56,372 nt of DNA, from the NCBI GenBank assembly GCA_937926445.1, contig CALBAK010000098.1, positions 1-56,372 on the forward strand. Reading direction: 5' to 3'. A program made the translations under genes and the position numbers. Of this stretch, positions 1-9,942 are shown piece after piece. Numbering within the stretch: position 1 is the first letter of the stretch; each line of letters starts with the position of its first letter. Under the pieces are notes generated by a model. That model made no database searches. It saw nothing but the letters and a program-made list of their open reading frames with translations, and was not told the origin of the DNA. This DNA is from an uncultured Alphaproteobacteria bacterium (lineage in GTDB: Bacteria > Pseudomonadota > Alphaproteobacteria > Geminicoccales > Geminicoccaceae).

Positions 1-1
1 C

Positions 2-844
2 CCGCGGGCGATGCGCGCCAACACCCGCGAGGTGGCAGCCGCCCTCCTCGCCTGCGGCATCGACCCCGAGCGCTCGATCCTGTTCGTCCAGAGCCACGTT
101 CCGGCGCACGCCCAGCTCGCCTGGGTGCTCAACTGCGTGACACCGCTCGGCTGGCTCAACCGGATGACCCAGTTCAAGGAGAAGGCCGGCAAGGACCGCG
201 AGAACGCGCCCGTCGGACTCTACGCCTATCCGGTACTGCAGGCGGCCGACATCCTGGTCTACAAGGCCACCCACGTGCCGGTCGGCGAGGACCAGAAGCA
301 GCATCTCGAGCTCTCGCGCGACGTCGCGGCTTCCTTCAACCGGCGCTTCGGCGAGGGCTTCTTTCCGCTTCCCGAGCCCATGATCCTTGGCGAGGCGACC
401 CGTGTCATGTCGCTGCGCGACGGCACCAAGAAAATGTCGAAGTCGGATCCCTCCGACCAGTCGCGCATCAACCTGACCGACGACGCCGACACGATCGCCA
501 CCAAGATCCGCCGCGCCAAGTCCGACAGCATCGAAGGGGTGTGGGTCGACGAGAAGAATCGGCCCGAGGCGACCAATCTCCTGACGATCTACGCGGCCCT
601 CGCCGACCGGCCGCGCGCCGAGGTCGAGGAGGAGTTCCGCACCACGCTCTTCTCGACCTTCAAGACCCGGCTCGCCGAGCTCTGCGTCGAGAAGCTCGCG
701 CCGATCAACGCCGAGATGCGCGGCCTCCTGGCGAACCCGGATCACATCGACCGGGTGCTGGCGGACGGTGCGGAGCGGGCGCGTGCCATCGCCGAGCCCG
801 TACTCGCCGAGGTCTACGACCGCGTCGGCTTCCTGCGGCTCTGA
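2..844 (+). CDS. trpS: Tryptophan--tRNA ligase, 5'-truncated by the window edge
   Basis: This is the C-terminal 280 residues of a class I tryptophanyl-tRNA synthetase, the cytoplasmic enzyme that charges tRNA-Trp. The reading frame is open back to base 2, so the start and the HIGH motif lie outside the window. The KMSKS signature, which stabilises the activation transition state, is at about bases 431-445 within [12 protein letters not shown]. The QFKEKAGK and [10 protein letters not shown] blocks typical of bacterial TrpS are also present. The stop at 842-844 lies 10 bases before the next start. The assignment is secure. Confidence 0.97.
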   Translation, partial: PRAMRANTREVAAALLACGIDPERSILFVQSHVPAHAQLAWVLNCVTPLGWLNRMTQFKEKAGKDRENAPVGLYAYPVLQAADILVYKATHVPVGEDQKQHLELSRDVAASFNRRFGEGFFPLPEPMILGEATRVMSLRDGTKKMSKSDPSDQSRINLTDDADTIATKIRRAKSDSIEGVWVDEKNRPEATNLLTIYAALADRPRAEVEEEFRTTLFSTFKTRLAELCVEKLAPINAEMRGLLANPDHIDRVLADGAERARAIAEPVLAEVYDRVGFLRL

Positions 845-854
845 GTGGCGTTCG

Positions 855-1811
855 GTGGCGACACTCTCTCCCGAGCCGCCGGCCGCAGCCGGCCGCCGCC
901 GTGGCCTCGCCTGGCTGCTCCTGCCGGCGCTCCTGATCGGGCTCGTCGCACTTTACTACGTCTTGGGCGCGCTCTGGTTCCACCGGATCGACGACGATCC
1001 GAGCATCGGCGAGACGATCGAGGTGACACCGCCCGCGAGCCGGGCGGTGGCGGCCGCCGCGGCCCTCGTCCGCCGCGAGGTCGAGATCCATCGTTGGACC
1101 GCCAACGACCCGTGGTTCCAGCCGACGGCTCTTCTCGACAACATGCCCAACTACCAGCAGGGCATCGTGGCGGCGGTCGCCCGCTTCGCCGTCGAGCTGC
1201 GCGACCATCTCTCGCGGGTACGCGGCACGAGCCAGGTCGACACCGACGCCGAGCGGGCGGCCGGCCGGCTCAACTATCCGGGCGACGTCTGGTTCCTCGA
1301 ATGGTCCACCACGCCCGTCCAGCCCTCTTCCGAGAGCCAGTACCGTCGGGCGATCGAGGATCTCGAGCGCTACAATGCCCGCCTCGCGCGCGGCGAGGCG
1401 ACCTTCGAGCGGCGCGCCGACAATCTCATGGCCACCCTCGAGCGGATCGCGGCCGATCTCGGGGCGGCAGCCGCCGCGGTCGACGAGAAGGCGCTCGCGG
1501 GCAGCGGCGCTTGGTACGACTGGGATGCCGACGATCTCTTCTACACCAACAAGGGCCGTCTCTACGCCTACCGGGTGCTCTTGGGCGAGCTCGGCAAGGA
1601 CATGGAGGGCATCCTGAGCGAACGCGGGCTCGGCCGGGTTTGGGAGCAGATGCTCACGAGCCTCGGGAGGGCCGCGGCCCTGCAGCCCCGGGTGGTCGCC
1701 AACGGCACACCCGACGGTCTGCTGTGGCCGAACCATCTCCTGGCCCAGGGCTACCTCTTGCTGCTCGCCCGCTTCCAGCTCTACGCGGTCGTCAACATTC
1801 TCCAGAAGTGA
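855..1811 (+). CDS. DUF2333 family membrane-anchored protein
   Basis: This is a protein of 318 residues with one hydrophobic segment near residues 16-38 and a long, mostly soluble helical remainder. It contains blocks I associate with the DUF2333 family, such as NMPNYQQGI, NYPGDVWFLEW, SGAWYDWDADDLFY and NKGRLYAY. No biochemical role is established for the family. The GTG at 855 is chosen because it comes just before the membrane anchor; the frame stays open further upstream, but that part overlaps trpS. It sits between trpS and nfu as in other alphaproteobacteria. Confidence 0.8.
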   Translation: MATLSPEPPAAAGRRRGLAWLLLPALLIGLVALYYVLGALWFHRIDDDPSIGETIEVTPPASRAVAAAAALVRREVEIHRWTANDPWFQPTALLDNMPNYQQGIVAAVARFAVELRDHLSRVRGTSQVDTDAERAAGRLNYPGDVWFLEWSTTPVQPSSESQYRRAIEDLERYNARLARGEATFERRADNLMATLERIAADLGAAAAAVDEKALAGSGAWYDWDADDLFYTNKGRLYAYRVLLGELGKDMEGILSERGLGRVWEQMLTSLGRAAALQPRVVANGTPDGLLWPNHLLAQGYLLLLARFQLYAVVNILQK

Positions 1812-1877
1812 TCGACGGTCGGGCTTGCGCTCCGGGCGCGGCGGCGCCATGTCGAAGGGCCGAGCCGGGAGATGCGC

Positions 1878-2429
1878 ATGTTCATCGAGACCGAGGCGAC
1901 CCCCAATCCGGCGACCCTCAAGTTTCTGCCGGGCCAGCCAGTGCTCGCCCGCGGCGTGGCCGAGTTCACCGACCCCGAAGCGGCCCGCGCCTCGCCGCTC
2001 GCTAGCCGGATCTTCGCCGTCGAGGGCGTGAGCGCCGTCTATTTGGGCGCCGACTTCGTGAGCGTGAGCAAACGCGAAGGTGTCGAGTGGCACGAGCTCA
2101 AGCCGGCCGTGCTCGGCGCCATCATGGAGCACTATCTCTCGGGCGATCCGGTGCTCGCCGAGGGCGTCGCGGGCGAGCTCGAGGAGACCGGGTCGGACGA
2201 TCCCGTGGTGGCCCAGATCAAGGAGCTGATCGAGACCCGGGTGCGACCCGCGGTGGCCCGCGACGGTGGTGACATCGTCTTCCGCGGCTTCGAGCGTGGG
2301 GTGGTCTATCTGCAGATGCGCGGCGCCTGCTCGGGCTGTCCCTCTTCCACCATGACTCTCAAGGCCGGCATCGAGAACCTCTTGCGCTATTACGTGCCCG
2401 ACGTGGTCGAGGTACGCGCGGTGGGCTGA
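1878..2429 (+). CDS. nfuA: NfuA-type Fe-S cluster scaffold/carrier
   Basis: This 183-residue protein has an N-terminal Nfu domain beginning MFIETEATPNPATLKFLPG and a C-terminal NifU-like domain carrying the CxxC pair in ACSGCPSS. That pair binds a [4Fe-4S] cluster between two monomers for delivery to client proteins. Two in-frame ATGs compete, at 1872 and 1878. GGGAG (1867-1871) touches the first but lies six bases before the second, and family members begin at the second, so 1878 is preferred. Its tsaB neighbour starts 11 bases downstream. MiaB, encoded further along, is a typical Fe-S client. Confidence 0.93.
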   Translation: MFIETEATPNPATLKFLPGQPVLARGVAEFTDPEAARASPLASRIFAVEGVSAVYLGADFVSVSKREGVEWHELKPAVLGAIMEHYLSGDPVLAEGVAGELEETGSDDPVVAQIKELIETRVRPAVARDGGDIVFRGFERGVVYLQMRGACSGCPSSTMTLKAGIENLLRYYVPDVVEVRAVG

Positions 2430-2440
2430 GCCGGCGCGGC

Positions 2441-3097
2441 GTGCGACTGCTCGCGATCCAGGTGGGCTCCGAGGGGCCGGCCGTGGCGGTGCTCGGTGGC
2501 TGCCGGGGACCGGTCGAGCGCTGCCGGCCCGGTGCCCGCGCCGAGGCGCTCGCCCCGCTCGTGGCCGACGCCCTCGCCGAGGCCGGTGTCGGTTTCGGCG
2601 ATCTGGAGGTGCTCGCAGTGTCCACCGGGCCGGGCAGCTTCACGGCCAGCCGTGCCGCGGTCGCCGCGGCGCGCGCATTGGCGCTCGCGGCCGGGCTTCG
2701 GGTCCACGCCTTGAGCCTGCTCGAGCTCGCAGCCGAAACCGTTCGGGGAACGCTTCCGGCGCCGTTCCTCGTGCTGGCGCCGGCCGGCCGGGGCGAGCTC
2801 GCTTTGCAGCGCTTCGCGGCCGGGCCCGTCGCGCTCGGACCGATCGAGCGGCTCGCGCCGGCGGCGGCGAGGCGACTCTCGGCCGGCGGCGAGCCGGTCG
2901 TGACGATCGACCTCGAGGAGTGGGGGGAGCCCGTGGCGCTGCGGCTCGCTTCCGGGGCGTTGCCGCTCGCCCGAGCGGCGGTGGCGCGCCACGGCCGGGG
3001 CGTGGCCGCCCTGCCCGGGCCGGCCGTGCGCCCACTCTATCTGCGCCCGCCCGATGCCAGGCCCGAGGCCGGGCGTCCGCTCGTGGTCGCCGGCTGA
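2441..3097 (+). CDS. tsaB: tRNA t6A biosynthesis protein TsaB
   Basis: TsaB is the scaffold partner of TsaD in threonylcarbamoyl transfer to A37 of ANN-decoding tRNAs. The protein has 218 residues (E. coli 231) and shows the ASKHA-fold landmark STGPGSFTASR, where most homologues have GPGSFTGLR. The N-terminal LAIQVGSEGP is more divergent than the usual LAIDTS motif. TsaB is not the catalytic subunit, so such drift is tolerable. It starts with GTG and is followed after two bases by rimI, a standard pairing that supports the call. Confidence 0.9.
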   Translation: MRLLAIQVGSEGPAVAVLGGCRGPVERCRPGARAEALAPLVADALAEAGVGFGDLEVLAVSTGPGSFTASRAAVAAARALALAAGLRVHALSLLELAAETVRGTLPAPFLVLAPAGRGELALQRFAAGPVALGPIERLAPAAARRLSAGGEPVVTIDLEEWGEPVALRLASGALPLARAAVARHGRGVAALPGPAVRPLYLRPPDARPEAGRPLVVAG

Positions 3098-3099
3098 CG

Positions 3100-3669
3100 A
3101 TGCTGGGTCTTCGGCGCGCCGGCACGCTCGTCGTTCGGCCGGTCGGGCCGTTCGACCTCGGCCGGCTCGCGCGGCTGCACCGGCGCTGCTTCAGCGAGCC
3201 CTGGAGCCGGGCCGATCTCGCCCATCTGCTGGCGCTACCGGGCGGCTTCGGCCTGATCGCGCGGATCTACGAGGGTGGCCTCGGCGGGCTCGACGGTCTG
3301 CGCGGGGTCGGCTTCGCGATAGCCCGGGTGACGCGCGACGAAAGCGAACTGCTCTCGCTCGGCGTGGCACCGCCCTGGCGCGGTCGGCGGATCGGCGCCG
3401 CACTGCTCCTCGCGGCCATGGAGCGGGCACGGGCGGCGGGGGCGGGCTTGATGTTCCTCGAGGTCGCAGTCGACAACCACGCCGCCCAGGCGCTCTACAA
3501 GCGGCACGGCTTCGAGACGGTGGGCCTGCGGCCCGACTACTACCAAAGAGCCGACGGCAGCCGGATCGGAGCGCACACCATGCGCTGCGAGCTCGACCGG
3601 GCGCTGGTCCAGAGCGGCGGTGCGCCGCTCGGCGCGCCCCTCAGCGCGGCGGCCGGCCCCGCTTCCTGA
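3100..3669 (+). CDS. rimI: RimI-like N-acetyltransferase (GNAT)
   Basis: This 189-residue GNAT-fold enzyme is placed as RimI, which acetylates the N-terminal alanine of ribosomal protein S18. The acetyl-CoA motif is VAPPWRGRRIGAAL (about residues 87-100), followed by FLEVAVDNHAAQALYKRHGFE, the usual RimI motif B region. About 15 residues at the C-terminus are low complexity. The ATG at 3100 lies two bases after tsaB. The 3' end overlaps the convergent TusA-like gene by 29 bases. Confidence 0.88.
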   Translation: MLGLRRAGTLVVRPVGPFDLGRLARLHRRCFSEPWSRADLAHLLALPGGFGLIARIYEGGLGGLDGLRGVGFAIARVTRDESELLSLGVAPPWRGRRIGAALLLAAMERARAAGAGLMFLEVAVDNHAAQALYKRHGFETVGLRPDYYQRADGSRIGAHTMRCELDRALVQSGGAPLGAPLSAAAGPAS

Positions 3670-3895
3670 CCTCGAGCGTCCAGACCTCGGCGTTCTCGGC
3701 CTCGAGCCGCAGGATCTCGTGGCCATGATCGGCCAGCGCCCGCGGTACGTTGATCCGAGCTTCCCCGTCGCGCAGCCGGACACGGAGGATCTCGCCTTCG
3801 GCCATCCGTTCGAGGCGAAGTTTGGTCCGGACGAAGGTCATCGGGCAGACCTCGCCCGTGATATCGAGTTCGTGCGTCGTCTCGCTCACTTCCAT
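3641..3895 (-). CDS. TusA-family sulfurtransferase
   Basis: This is an 84-residue protein of the TusA/SirA/YedF fold. The active-site cysteine sits in ITGEVCPMTFVRTKLRLE, a form of the CPxP-like motif common in alphaproteobacterial family members. Such proteins carry persulfide sulfur to tRNA thiolation or other acceptors; which acceptor is used here cannot be told. The ATG at 3895 is preferred because the longer upstream frame (to 4060) crosses the mucR promoter and start. It is transcribed divergently from mucR. Confidence 0.85.
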   Translation of the reverse strand: MEVSETTHELDITGEVCPMTFVRTKLRLERMAEGEILRVRLRDGEARINVPRALADHGHEILRLEAENAEVWTLEVRKRGRPPR

Positions 3896-3926
3896 CGACC
3901 TTCTTGCGCGTCGGTCAAAAAAGCAC

Positions 3927-3954
3927 TTGCGGTTTGGCGCGACCCTCATATTGT
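3927..3954 (+). promoter_or_regulatory. Candidate mucR promoter
   Basis: In the 104-base divergent gap between the TusA gene and mucR, TTGCGG (3927-3932) and TATTGT (3949-3954) are 16 bases apart, with an AT-rich tract GGTCAAAAAAG just upstream (3913-3923). MucR proteins bind AT-rich sites and often repress themselves, so the tract could be an operator. The hexamers match the consensus only partly. Confidence 0.3.
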
Positions 3955-3999
3955 CCGACCCCGACCGCCGGTTTACTCGGCTCTTGGGGATCCGCTGGA

Positions 4000-4431
4000 A
4001 TGACCGAGAAGATAAGCCCGAACGAGCTGTTGTCCATGACCACCGAGATCGTGTCCGCACACCTCTCGAACAACACGGTCGCGGTGGCCGACATCCCGCA
4101 GCTCATCAAGCTCGTGTACTCGAGCTTGGCCTCGCAAGGCGTCGAGGAGCAGAAGGAAGCTCCCGAGAAGCCCGTTCCCGCCGTGCCCATCAAGAAGTCG
4201 GTGATGCCCGATTACATCATCTGCCTCGAGGACGGCAAGAAGCTCAAGATGCTCAAGCGGCATCTGAAGACCCGCTACAACATGACTCCGGACGAGTATC
4301 GCAAGCGGTGGGGCCTGCCCGACGATTACCCGATGGTCGCGCCGGCCTACGCCGAGCAGCGCTCGACGCTCGCCAAGAAGATCGGGCTCGGCACCAAGCC
4401 CAGGGCGCGGGGCCGCCAGCCGGCCGCTTGA
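4000..4431 (+). CDS. mucR: MucR/Ros-family transcriptional regulator
   Basis: This 143-residue regulator matches the MucR/Ros family in its C-terminal half, with blocks such as PDYIICLEDG, LKRHLKTRYNMTPDEYR, WGLPDDYPMVAPAYA and SLAKKIGLG-like sequence. Family members bind AT-rich DNA and control exopolysaccharide, motility and cell-cycle genes. Against the Ros C-C-H-H zinc ligands, only the first Cys and first His survive; the second Cys is Asp and the second His is Tyr. Mesorhizobium homologues with a similar replacement fold without a classical zinc site. The ATG at 4000 follows its own promoter region. Confidence 0.9.
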   Translation: MTEKISPNELLSMTTEIVSAHLSNNTVAVADIPQLIKLVYSSLASQGVEEQKEAPEKPVPAVPIKKSVMPDYIICLEDGKKLKMLKRHLKTRYNMTPDEYRKRWGLPDDYPMVAPAYAEQRSTLAKKIGLGTKPRARGRQPAA

Positions 4432-4580
4432 GGTCGCGACGCCGGTCGGCGCCGCGGCGTGTCGGCCGGCGGTCTTCGCGCGCTCCCTGTTTGCCGCTAT
4501 AAGAAGGCCAGGGGCCGTTGATCCGCGGCGATCCGGGCCCATCTCCACGAGCGAGGCCCGATGCCCGAGACGGCCGGCCG
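4432..4580. other. mucR-miaB intergenic region
   Basis: This 149-base gap holds no convincing ORF. A TATAAG hexamer at 4498-4503 could be a -10 element for miaB, but no good -35 lies at the right distance. In many alphaproteobacteria a fur-family gene occupies this position; none is present. Confidence 0.4.
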
Positions 4581-5942
4581 GTGAACAAGCGGCTCTTCAT
4601 TCGAACCTACGGCTGCCAGATGAATGTCTACGACTCCGACCGCATGGCGGAGTCGCTGGCACCGCACGGCTGGCGTCGGGTGCAATCGCCGGAAGAAGCC
4701 GATCTCGTCGTCCTCAACACCTGCCACATCCGCGAGAAGGCAGCCGAGAAAGTCTATTCCGAGCTCGGCCGGCTGCGGCGGCTGCGGGCCGAGCGGGTCG
4801 CCCGCGGCGAGCCGCCGATGCTCCTCGCCGTGGCCGGCTGCGTCGCCCAGGCCGAGGGCGAGGCGATGCTCGAGCGAGCCCCCTACATAGACCTCGTCGT
4901 GGGACCGCAGGCCTATCATCGGCTGCCCGAGCTCCTGGCCCGCCGCGCCCGCGAGAAGGGCGCGGCGCTGGCCACCGACTTCCCTGTCGAGAGCAAATTC
5001 GACCATCTGCCGGAGCGCTCGGGGCCGAGCCCGGTTTCGGCCTACCTGACCGTGCAGGAGGGCTGCGACAAATTCTGCACCTTCTGCGTCGTCCCCTACA
5101 CCCGAGGCGCCGAGGCGAGCCGGACGGTGGCGGCGATCCTCGCCGAAGCCAGGAGCCTGCTCGCGGGCGGGGCGCGCGAGCTCGTGCTGCTCGGCCAGAA
5201 CGTCAATGCCTATCACGGCGAGGGGCCGGACGGCCGGACCTGGTCGCTCGCCCGCCTGCTCGAGGCGCTGGCCGAGCTCGAAGGCGTGCTGCGACTGCGC
5301 TACACGACGTCGCACCCCAAGGACATGACCGCCGATCTGATCGAGGCGCACGGCCGGATCCCCAGCCTCGCACCCTACCTGCATCTGCCGGTGCAGGCCG
5401 GCTCCGACAGCGTGCTCGAGGCGATGAACCGGGGCTACACCGCCGCCGACTATCGGCGGATCGTCGAGCGGCTGCGGGCGGTCCGGCCCGATCTCGCGCT
5501 CTCCTCCGATTTCATCGTAGGCTTTCCGGGCGAGCGCGAGGCCGATTTCGAGGCCACACTCGACCTCGTTCGGCAGGTGGGTTTCGCCCAGGCCTACGCT
5601 TTCAAGTTCTCCGCCCGGCCGGGTACCCCGGCCGCGGCGATGCGCGGCCAGGTCAAGGATGCCGTCAAGGCCGAGCGTCTGGCCCGCTTGCAGGCGCTTC
5701 TCGCGGAGCAGGCACGAGCCTTCAACGAGGCCCTGGTCGGCCGCACCGTGCCGGTGTTGATCGACGGGCCGGGTCGCCATCCGGGCCAGCTCGTCGGCCG
5801 CACGCCCTGGCAGCAGCCCGTCCATCTCGACGGCGCCGGGCTGTCGGTCGGCGATCTCGTTCCTGTCACGATCACCCGCTGTCATGCGCACAGCCTCGCC
5901 GGCCGGTGGGAGGCCGGCGCAACCGGGGAGGGTCGGGCCTGA
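4581..5942 (+). CDS. miaB: tRNA-2-methylthio-N6-dimethylallyladenosine synthase MiaB
   Basis: MiaB is a radical-SAM methylthiotransferase that converts i6A37 to ms2i6A37 in tRNAs. In this 453-residue protein the N-terminal auxiliary cluster cysteines are C12 (TYGCQMN), C48 (NTCHIREKA) and C87 (AGCVAQAEG). The radical-SAM CxxxCxxC is C162, C166 and C169 ([17 protein letters not shown]). A TRAM-like RNA-binding domain closes the protein. The GTG at 4581 gives the canonical [11 protein letters not shown] start; an upstream TTG at 4518 would only add a low-complexity tail. It heads a run with phoH, ybeY, corC and lnt. Confidence 0.97.
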   Translation: MNKRLFIRTYGCQMNVYDSDRMAESLAPHGWRRVQSPEEADLVVLNTCHIREKAAEKVYSELGRLRRLRAERVARGEPPMLLAVAGCVAQAEGEAMLERAPYIDLVVGPQAYHRLPELLARRAREKGAALATDFPVESKFDHLPERSGPSPVSAYLTVQEGCDKFCTFCVVPYTRGAEASRTVAAILAEARSLLAGGARELVLLGQNVNAYHGEGPDGRTWSLARLLEALAELEGVLRLRYTTSHPKDMTADLIEAHGRIPSLAPYLHLPVQAGSDSVLEAMNRGYTAADYRRIVERLRAVRPDLALSSDFIVGFPGEREADFEATLDLVRQVGFAQAYAFKFSARPGTPAAAMRGQVKDAVKAERLARLQALLAEQARAFNEALVGRTVPVLIDGPGRHPGQLVGRTPWQQPVHLDGAGLSVGDLVPVTITRCHAHSLAGRWEAGATGEGRA

Positions 5943-5947
5943 AGACC

Positions 5948-6965
<1,018 letters not shown>

Positions 6966-6982
<17 letters not shown>

Positions 6983-7475
6983 CTCTCACCCGACCGAGGT
7001 GACGATCGAGGCCGCCGGTTGGCACTCGGCCGTTACCGATCCCGAGACGATCTGCCGGCGCGCCGTCGCCGCCACGCTCCGGGCGGTCGGTCCGCCCGGT
7101 ATCCGAGGCGAGGTGAGCGTGCTGCTCGCCGACGACGGTACCGTCAGGCTACTCAACCGCGATTTCCGCGGCAAGGACGCCCCGACCGACGTGTTGTCCT
7201 TCCCGGCCGGGCCGCGTGCCCCGGGCGTCCCCGAGACCGCCCCCTGGCCGCTCGGCGACATCGCGATCGCCCTCGAGACGAGCGCGCGCGACGCCGCCGC
7301 CGCCGGCAAGCCGCTCGCCGACCACCTCGCGCATCTGGTGGTGCACGGCACGCTCCACCTCCTGGGTCACGACCACGAGGTCCCCGAAGAGGCGGAGCGG
7401 ATGGAGGCGCTCGAGCGGCGGATCCTCGCGGGGCTGGGGATCGGCGACCCCTATGCGGCGGAGGCCGCGCCGTGA
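6966..7475 (+). CDS. ybeY: Endoribonuclease YbeY
   Basis: YbeY is a zinc-dependent single-strand endoribonuclease needed for 16S rRNA 3'-end maturation. In 169 residues it has the metal-binding signature HGTLHLLGHDH (H127, H131, H137) and the family block NRDFRGKDAPTDVLSFP. The ATG at 6966 lies inside the end of phoH. The stop TGA overlaps the corC GTG (7472-7475). Confidence 0.96.
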
Positions 7476-8386
7476 GGCCGCTGCCGCGTCGCGACGGGCC
7501 GCCGCCCTCGCTCTTGGACGGGCTGTTGCGCCGGTTGCGCGAACTCGCTCTCGGCCCCGAGCAGGAGCGCTCGCTGCGCCGGACCCTGGAGGAGATCGTC
7601 GAGGAGACCGAGGGTGGGGCGCAGCGGCTCCTGTCGGAGGAGGAGCGGGCGCTGGTCCAAAGGGCGCTGGCCTTCGGCGAGCTCGAGGTGGCCGACATCA
7701 TGGTGCCGCGCTCCGACGTCAAGGGGGTGCCGGTGGAGGCGAGCCTCGCCGAGGTCGTCGCGGCGATGCGGGAGGCGGGCCATTCCCGGCTTCTGGTCTA
7801 TCGGGACACGCTCGACGATGTCGTGGGCATCGTCCACCTCAAGGACCTCCTGGACTATTGGGGCGACGGTGCCGAGTTCGTGCTCGAGCGGATCGTCCGC
7901 CAGGTTCCCGTGGTACCGCCTTCGATGCGGGTCCTCGAGCTTCTCCTCGAGCTGCGTACGAGCCGCCAGCACCTCGCTGTGGTGGTCGACGAGTTCGGCG
8001 GCACCGACGGGCTCGTGACCCTCGAGGACATCGTGGGCGAGCTGCTCGGCGAGATCGCCGACGAACGGGCGACCCGAGCGGCGCCGCAGCTCGTCGAACG
8101 GCCGGACGGCACGCTCGACGTCGACGGCCGGCTCGACCTCGAGGAGCTCGAGGAACGGCTCGGCTTGCGTCTTCTGGGCGAGGAGGAGCGGGACGAGGCG
8201 GACACGGTGGCCGGCCTCATCTTCGCGCTCGTCGACCGGGTGCCGGCGCGCGGCGAGTTGGTCGAGCATCCCTCGGGCGTACGCTTCGAGGTGCTGGACG
8301 CCGACCCGCGGCGGATCAAGCGGGTGAAGGTGTACCGGCCGCCGGCCGCCGAGGGCGGGAGCGAGCTCGCCCGACCGGCCGCTTGA
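7472..8386 (+). CDS. corC: CorC/YbeX-like CBS-domain protein
   Basis: This 304-residue soluble protein has a CBS pair at about residues 70-200 (IMVPRSDVKGVP, GHSRLLVYRDTLDDVVGIVHLKDLL, VVVDEFGGTDGLVTLEDIVGE) and a C-terminal CorC/HlyC transporter-associated domain. It belongs to the YbeX group linked to Mg/Co efflux and to ribosome metabolism through its ybeY-phoH neighbourhood. The GTG at 7472 forms a GTGA overlap with ybeY and has a GGAGG element about eight bases upstream. The gene ends in the TTGA that starts lnt. Confidence 0.93.
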   Translation: MRPLPRRDGPPPSLLDGLLRRLRELALGPEQERSLRRTLEEIVEETEGGAQRLLSEEERALVQRALAFGELEVADIMVPRSDVKGVPVEASLAEVVAAMREAGHSRLLVYRDTLDDVVGIVHLKDLLDYWGDGAEFVLERIVRQVPVVPPSMRVLELLLELRTSRQHLAVVVDEFGGTDGLVTLEDIVGELLGEIADERATRAAPQLVERPDGTLDVDGRLDLEELEERLGLRLLGEEERDEADTVAGLIFALVDRVPARGELVEHPSGVRFEVLDADPRRIKRVKVYRPPAAEGGSELARPAA

Positions 8387-9942
8387 GCGCGTCGCCCGCG
8401 ACCCGGGCGCAGAGGCTCGGGCCGCTCCTCGGCTGCCTCCTACTGGGCGCCGCGGCGACACTCGCCCTGCCGCCCCTGCACGTCCTGCCGGCTCTCCTCG
8501 CCTTCGCCCTCTGGCTGCCGCTCCTCGAGCGCGCGCCGAGCCGGTCCGCGGTCGCCGCTCGTGGCTTCGCCTTCGGGTTCGGGTGGCACCTCGCCGGGCT
8601 CTACTGGATCGGGATCGCCTTCTTCACCGACGCCGAGCGCTTCGGTGCGCTCGCCGTGCCGGCGGTGACGGGCCTCGCGGCACTCAATGCGCTCTTCCCG
8701 ATGCTCGCCGCGCTGCTCGCGACTTGGCGGCCCTGGCGCTCGCCGCTCGCGGCGGCCCTCGCCCTCGCTCTCGCCTGGACACTCCTCGACGGCCTGCGTG
8801 ACGAGGTCCTCCTGAGCTTCACCTGGAACCCGCTCGGGATCGTCTGGGTGCCCTGGTCCCTGTTCCTCCAGCCGGCCGCCTGGATCGGCAGCGAGGGCCT
8901 CTCGCTCCTGACCGCGGTGATCGCTACCCTGCCCGGAGCCGCGCTCCTGCGAACCGAGCGGCGGCCACGTGCCGGGCCGGCGCTCGCCGCGCTTCTGCTC
9001 CTCCTGCTCGCCGGGGCCGGCGCTGCCCGCCTCGCGCTCGTCGCTCCGGCCCCGGCCCCCGGCACGCGGATCCGGATCGTCCAGGGCAATATCGACCAGC
9101 ACCACAAATGGGACCCCGACAAGCGGGCGGCCTGGTTCCGCCGCCATCTCGAGCTCTCGGCCGCGCCGGCCGATGGGCCGATCGACCTCGTGGTCTGGCC
9201 GGAGAGCGCCGTCCCCTACCAGATCGAGCGGGAGCCCGTCGTCCGCGAGCTCCTGGGCGAGGTGGCCCCGCGCGGGGGCTATCTGGTCACGGGCGGCGAC
9301 CGCTTCGAGCTCGAGGCCGACCCACCCTGGGCCGCCAATGCCGTCTTCGTCCTCGACGAGCGGGGCAACGTCGTCGCCCGCTACGACAAGGTCGATCTCG
9401 TGCCGTTCGGCGAGTATCTGCCTTGGCGGCCGGTGCTGCAGCGAATCGGCCTCGAGAAGCTCACCGAGGGCACGATCGACTTCCGCCCCGGCCCCGGGAG
9501 GCGGACGATCCGCTTGCCGGGCCTGCCGGCCGTGGGCCCCTTGATCTGCTACGAGGCGATCTTCCCGGGCCGGGCGATCGACCCCGCCGACCGTCCGGAC
9601 TTTCTGCTGAACGTCACCAATGACGCCTGGTTCGGCCGCAGCTCCGGTCCCTATCAACACGCGGCGATGGCAGTGCTGCGCGCGGTCGAGGAGGGCTTGC
9701 CCCTGGTGCGCGCCGCCAATACCGGTATCTCGCTCGCTACCGATGCGCTCGGCCGGGAGGTGGCGCGGCTCGAGCTCGGCCGGACGGGTGTGCTCGACCT
9801 GGCGCTGCCCGGCCGCTTGGCGAGCCCGCCGCTCTACCGCGAAACCGGGGGATGGTCGGGGGTTTTTCTATTTTCGGTTGTATTTCTCGCTCTCGGATGG
9901 CAACAGTGGCCCGGCACCGGTGCGGGGCGGGGTCGGCTGTGA
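8383..9942 (+). CDS. lnt: Apolipoprotein N-acyltransferase
   Basis: Lnt is the inner-membrane enzyme that adds the third acyl chain to the N-terminal cysteine of lipoproteins. The 519-residue protein begins with several membrane helices (to about residue 220), followed by a periplasmic nitrilase domain. The catalytic triad is visible as E274 (VWPESAVPYQ), K336 (YDKVDLVPFGEYLP) and C389 (LICYEAIFPG), close to the E. coli numbering. A TTG at 8383, overlapping the corC stop as TTGA, is the best start. The last TM segment near residues 495-512 precedes a GTGA overlap with the HTH gene. Confidence 0.95.
   Translation: MSASPATRAQRLGPLLGCLLLGAAATLALPPLHVLPALLAFALWLPLLERAPSRSAVAARGFAFGFGWHLAGLYWIGIAFFTDAERFGALAVPAVTGLAALNALFPMLAALLATWRPWRSPLAAALALALAWTLLDGLRDEVLLSFTWNPLGIVWVPWSLFLQPAAWIGSEGLSLLTAVIATLPGAALLRTERRPRAGPALAALLLLLLAGAGAARLALVAPAPAPGTRIRIVQGNIDQHHKWDPDKRAAWFRRHLELSAAPADGPIDLVVWPESAVPYQIEREPVVRELLGEVAPRGGYLVTGGDRFELEADPPWAANAVFVLDERGNVVARYDKVDLVPFGEYLPWRPVLQRIGLEKLTEGTIDFRPGPGRRTIRLPGLPAVGPLICYEAIFPGRAIDPADRPDFLLNVTNDAWFGRSSGPYQHAAMAVLRAVEEGLPLVRAANTGISLATDALGREVARLELGRTGVLDLALPGRLASPPLYRETGGWSGVFLFSVVFLALGWQQWPGTGAGRGRL

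Noticed and set aside
4432-4580. tRNA or small RNA gene between mucR and miaB
   Set aside because: No cloverleaf or T-loop (GTTCGAATC-type) sequence was found. The same check of every other gap in the window was also negative.
5906-5947. Upstream GTG start for phoH
   Set aside because: It would lie wholly inside miaB and add a Gly/Arg-rich tail; GTG 5948 directly after the miaB stop is more economical.
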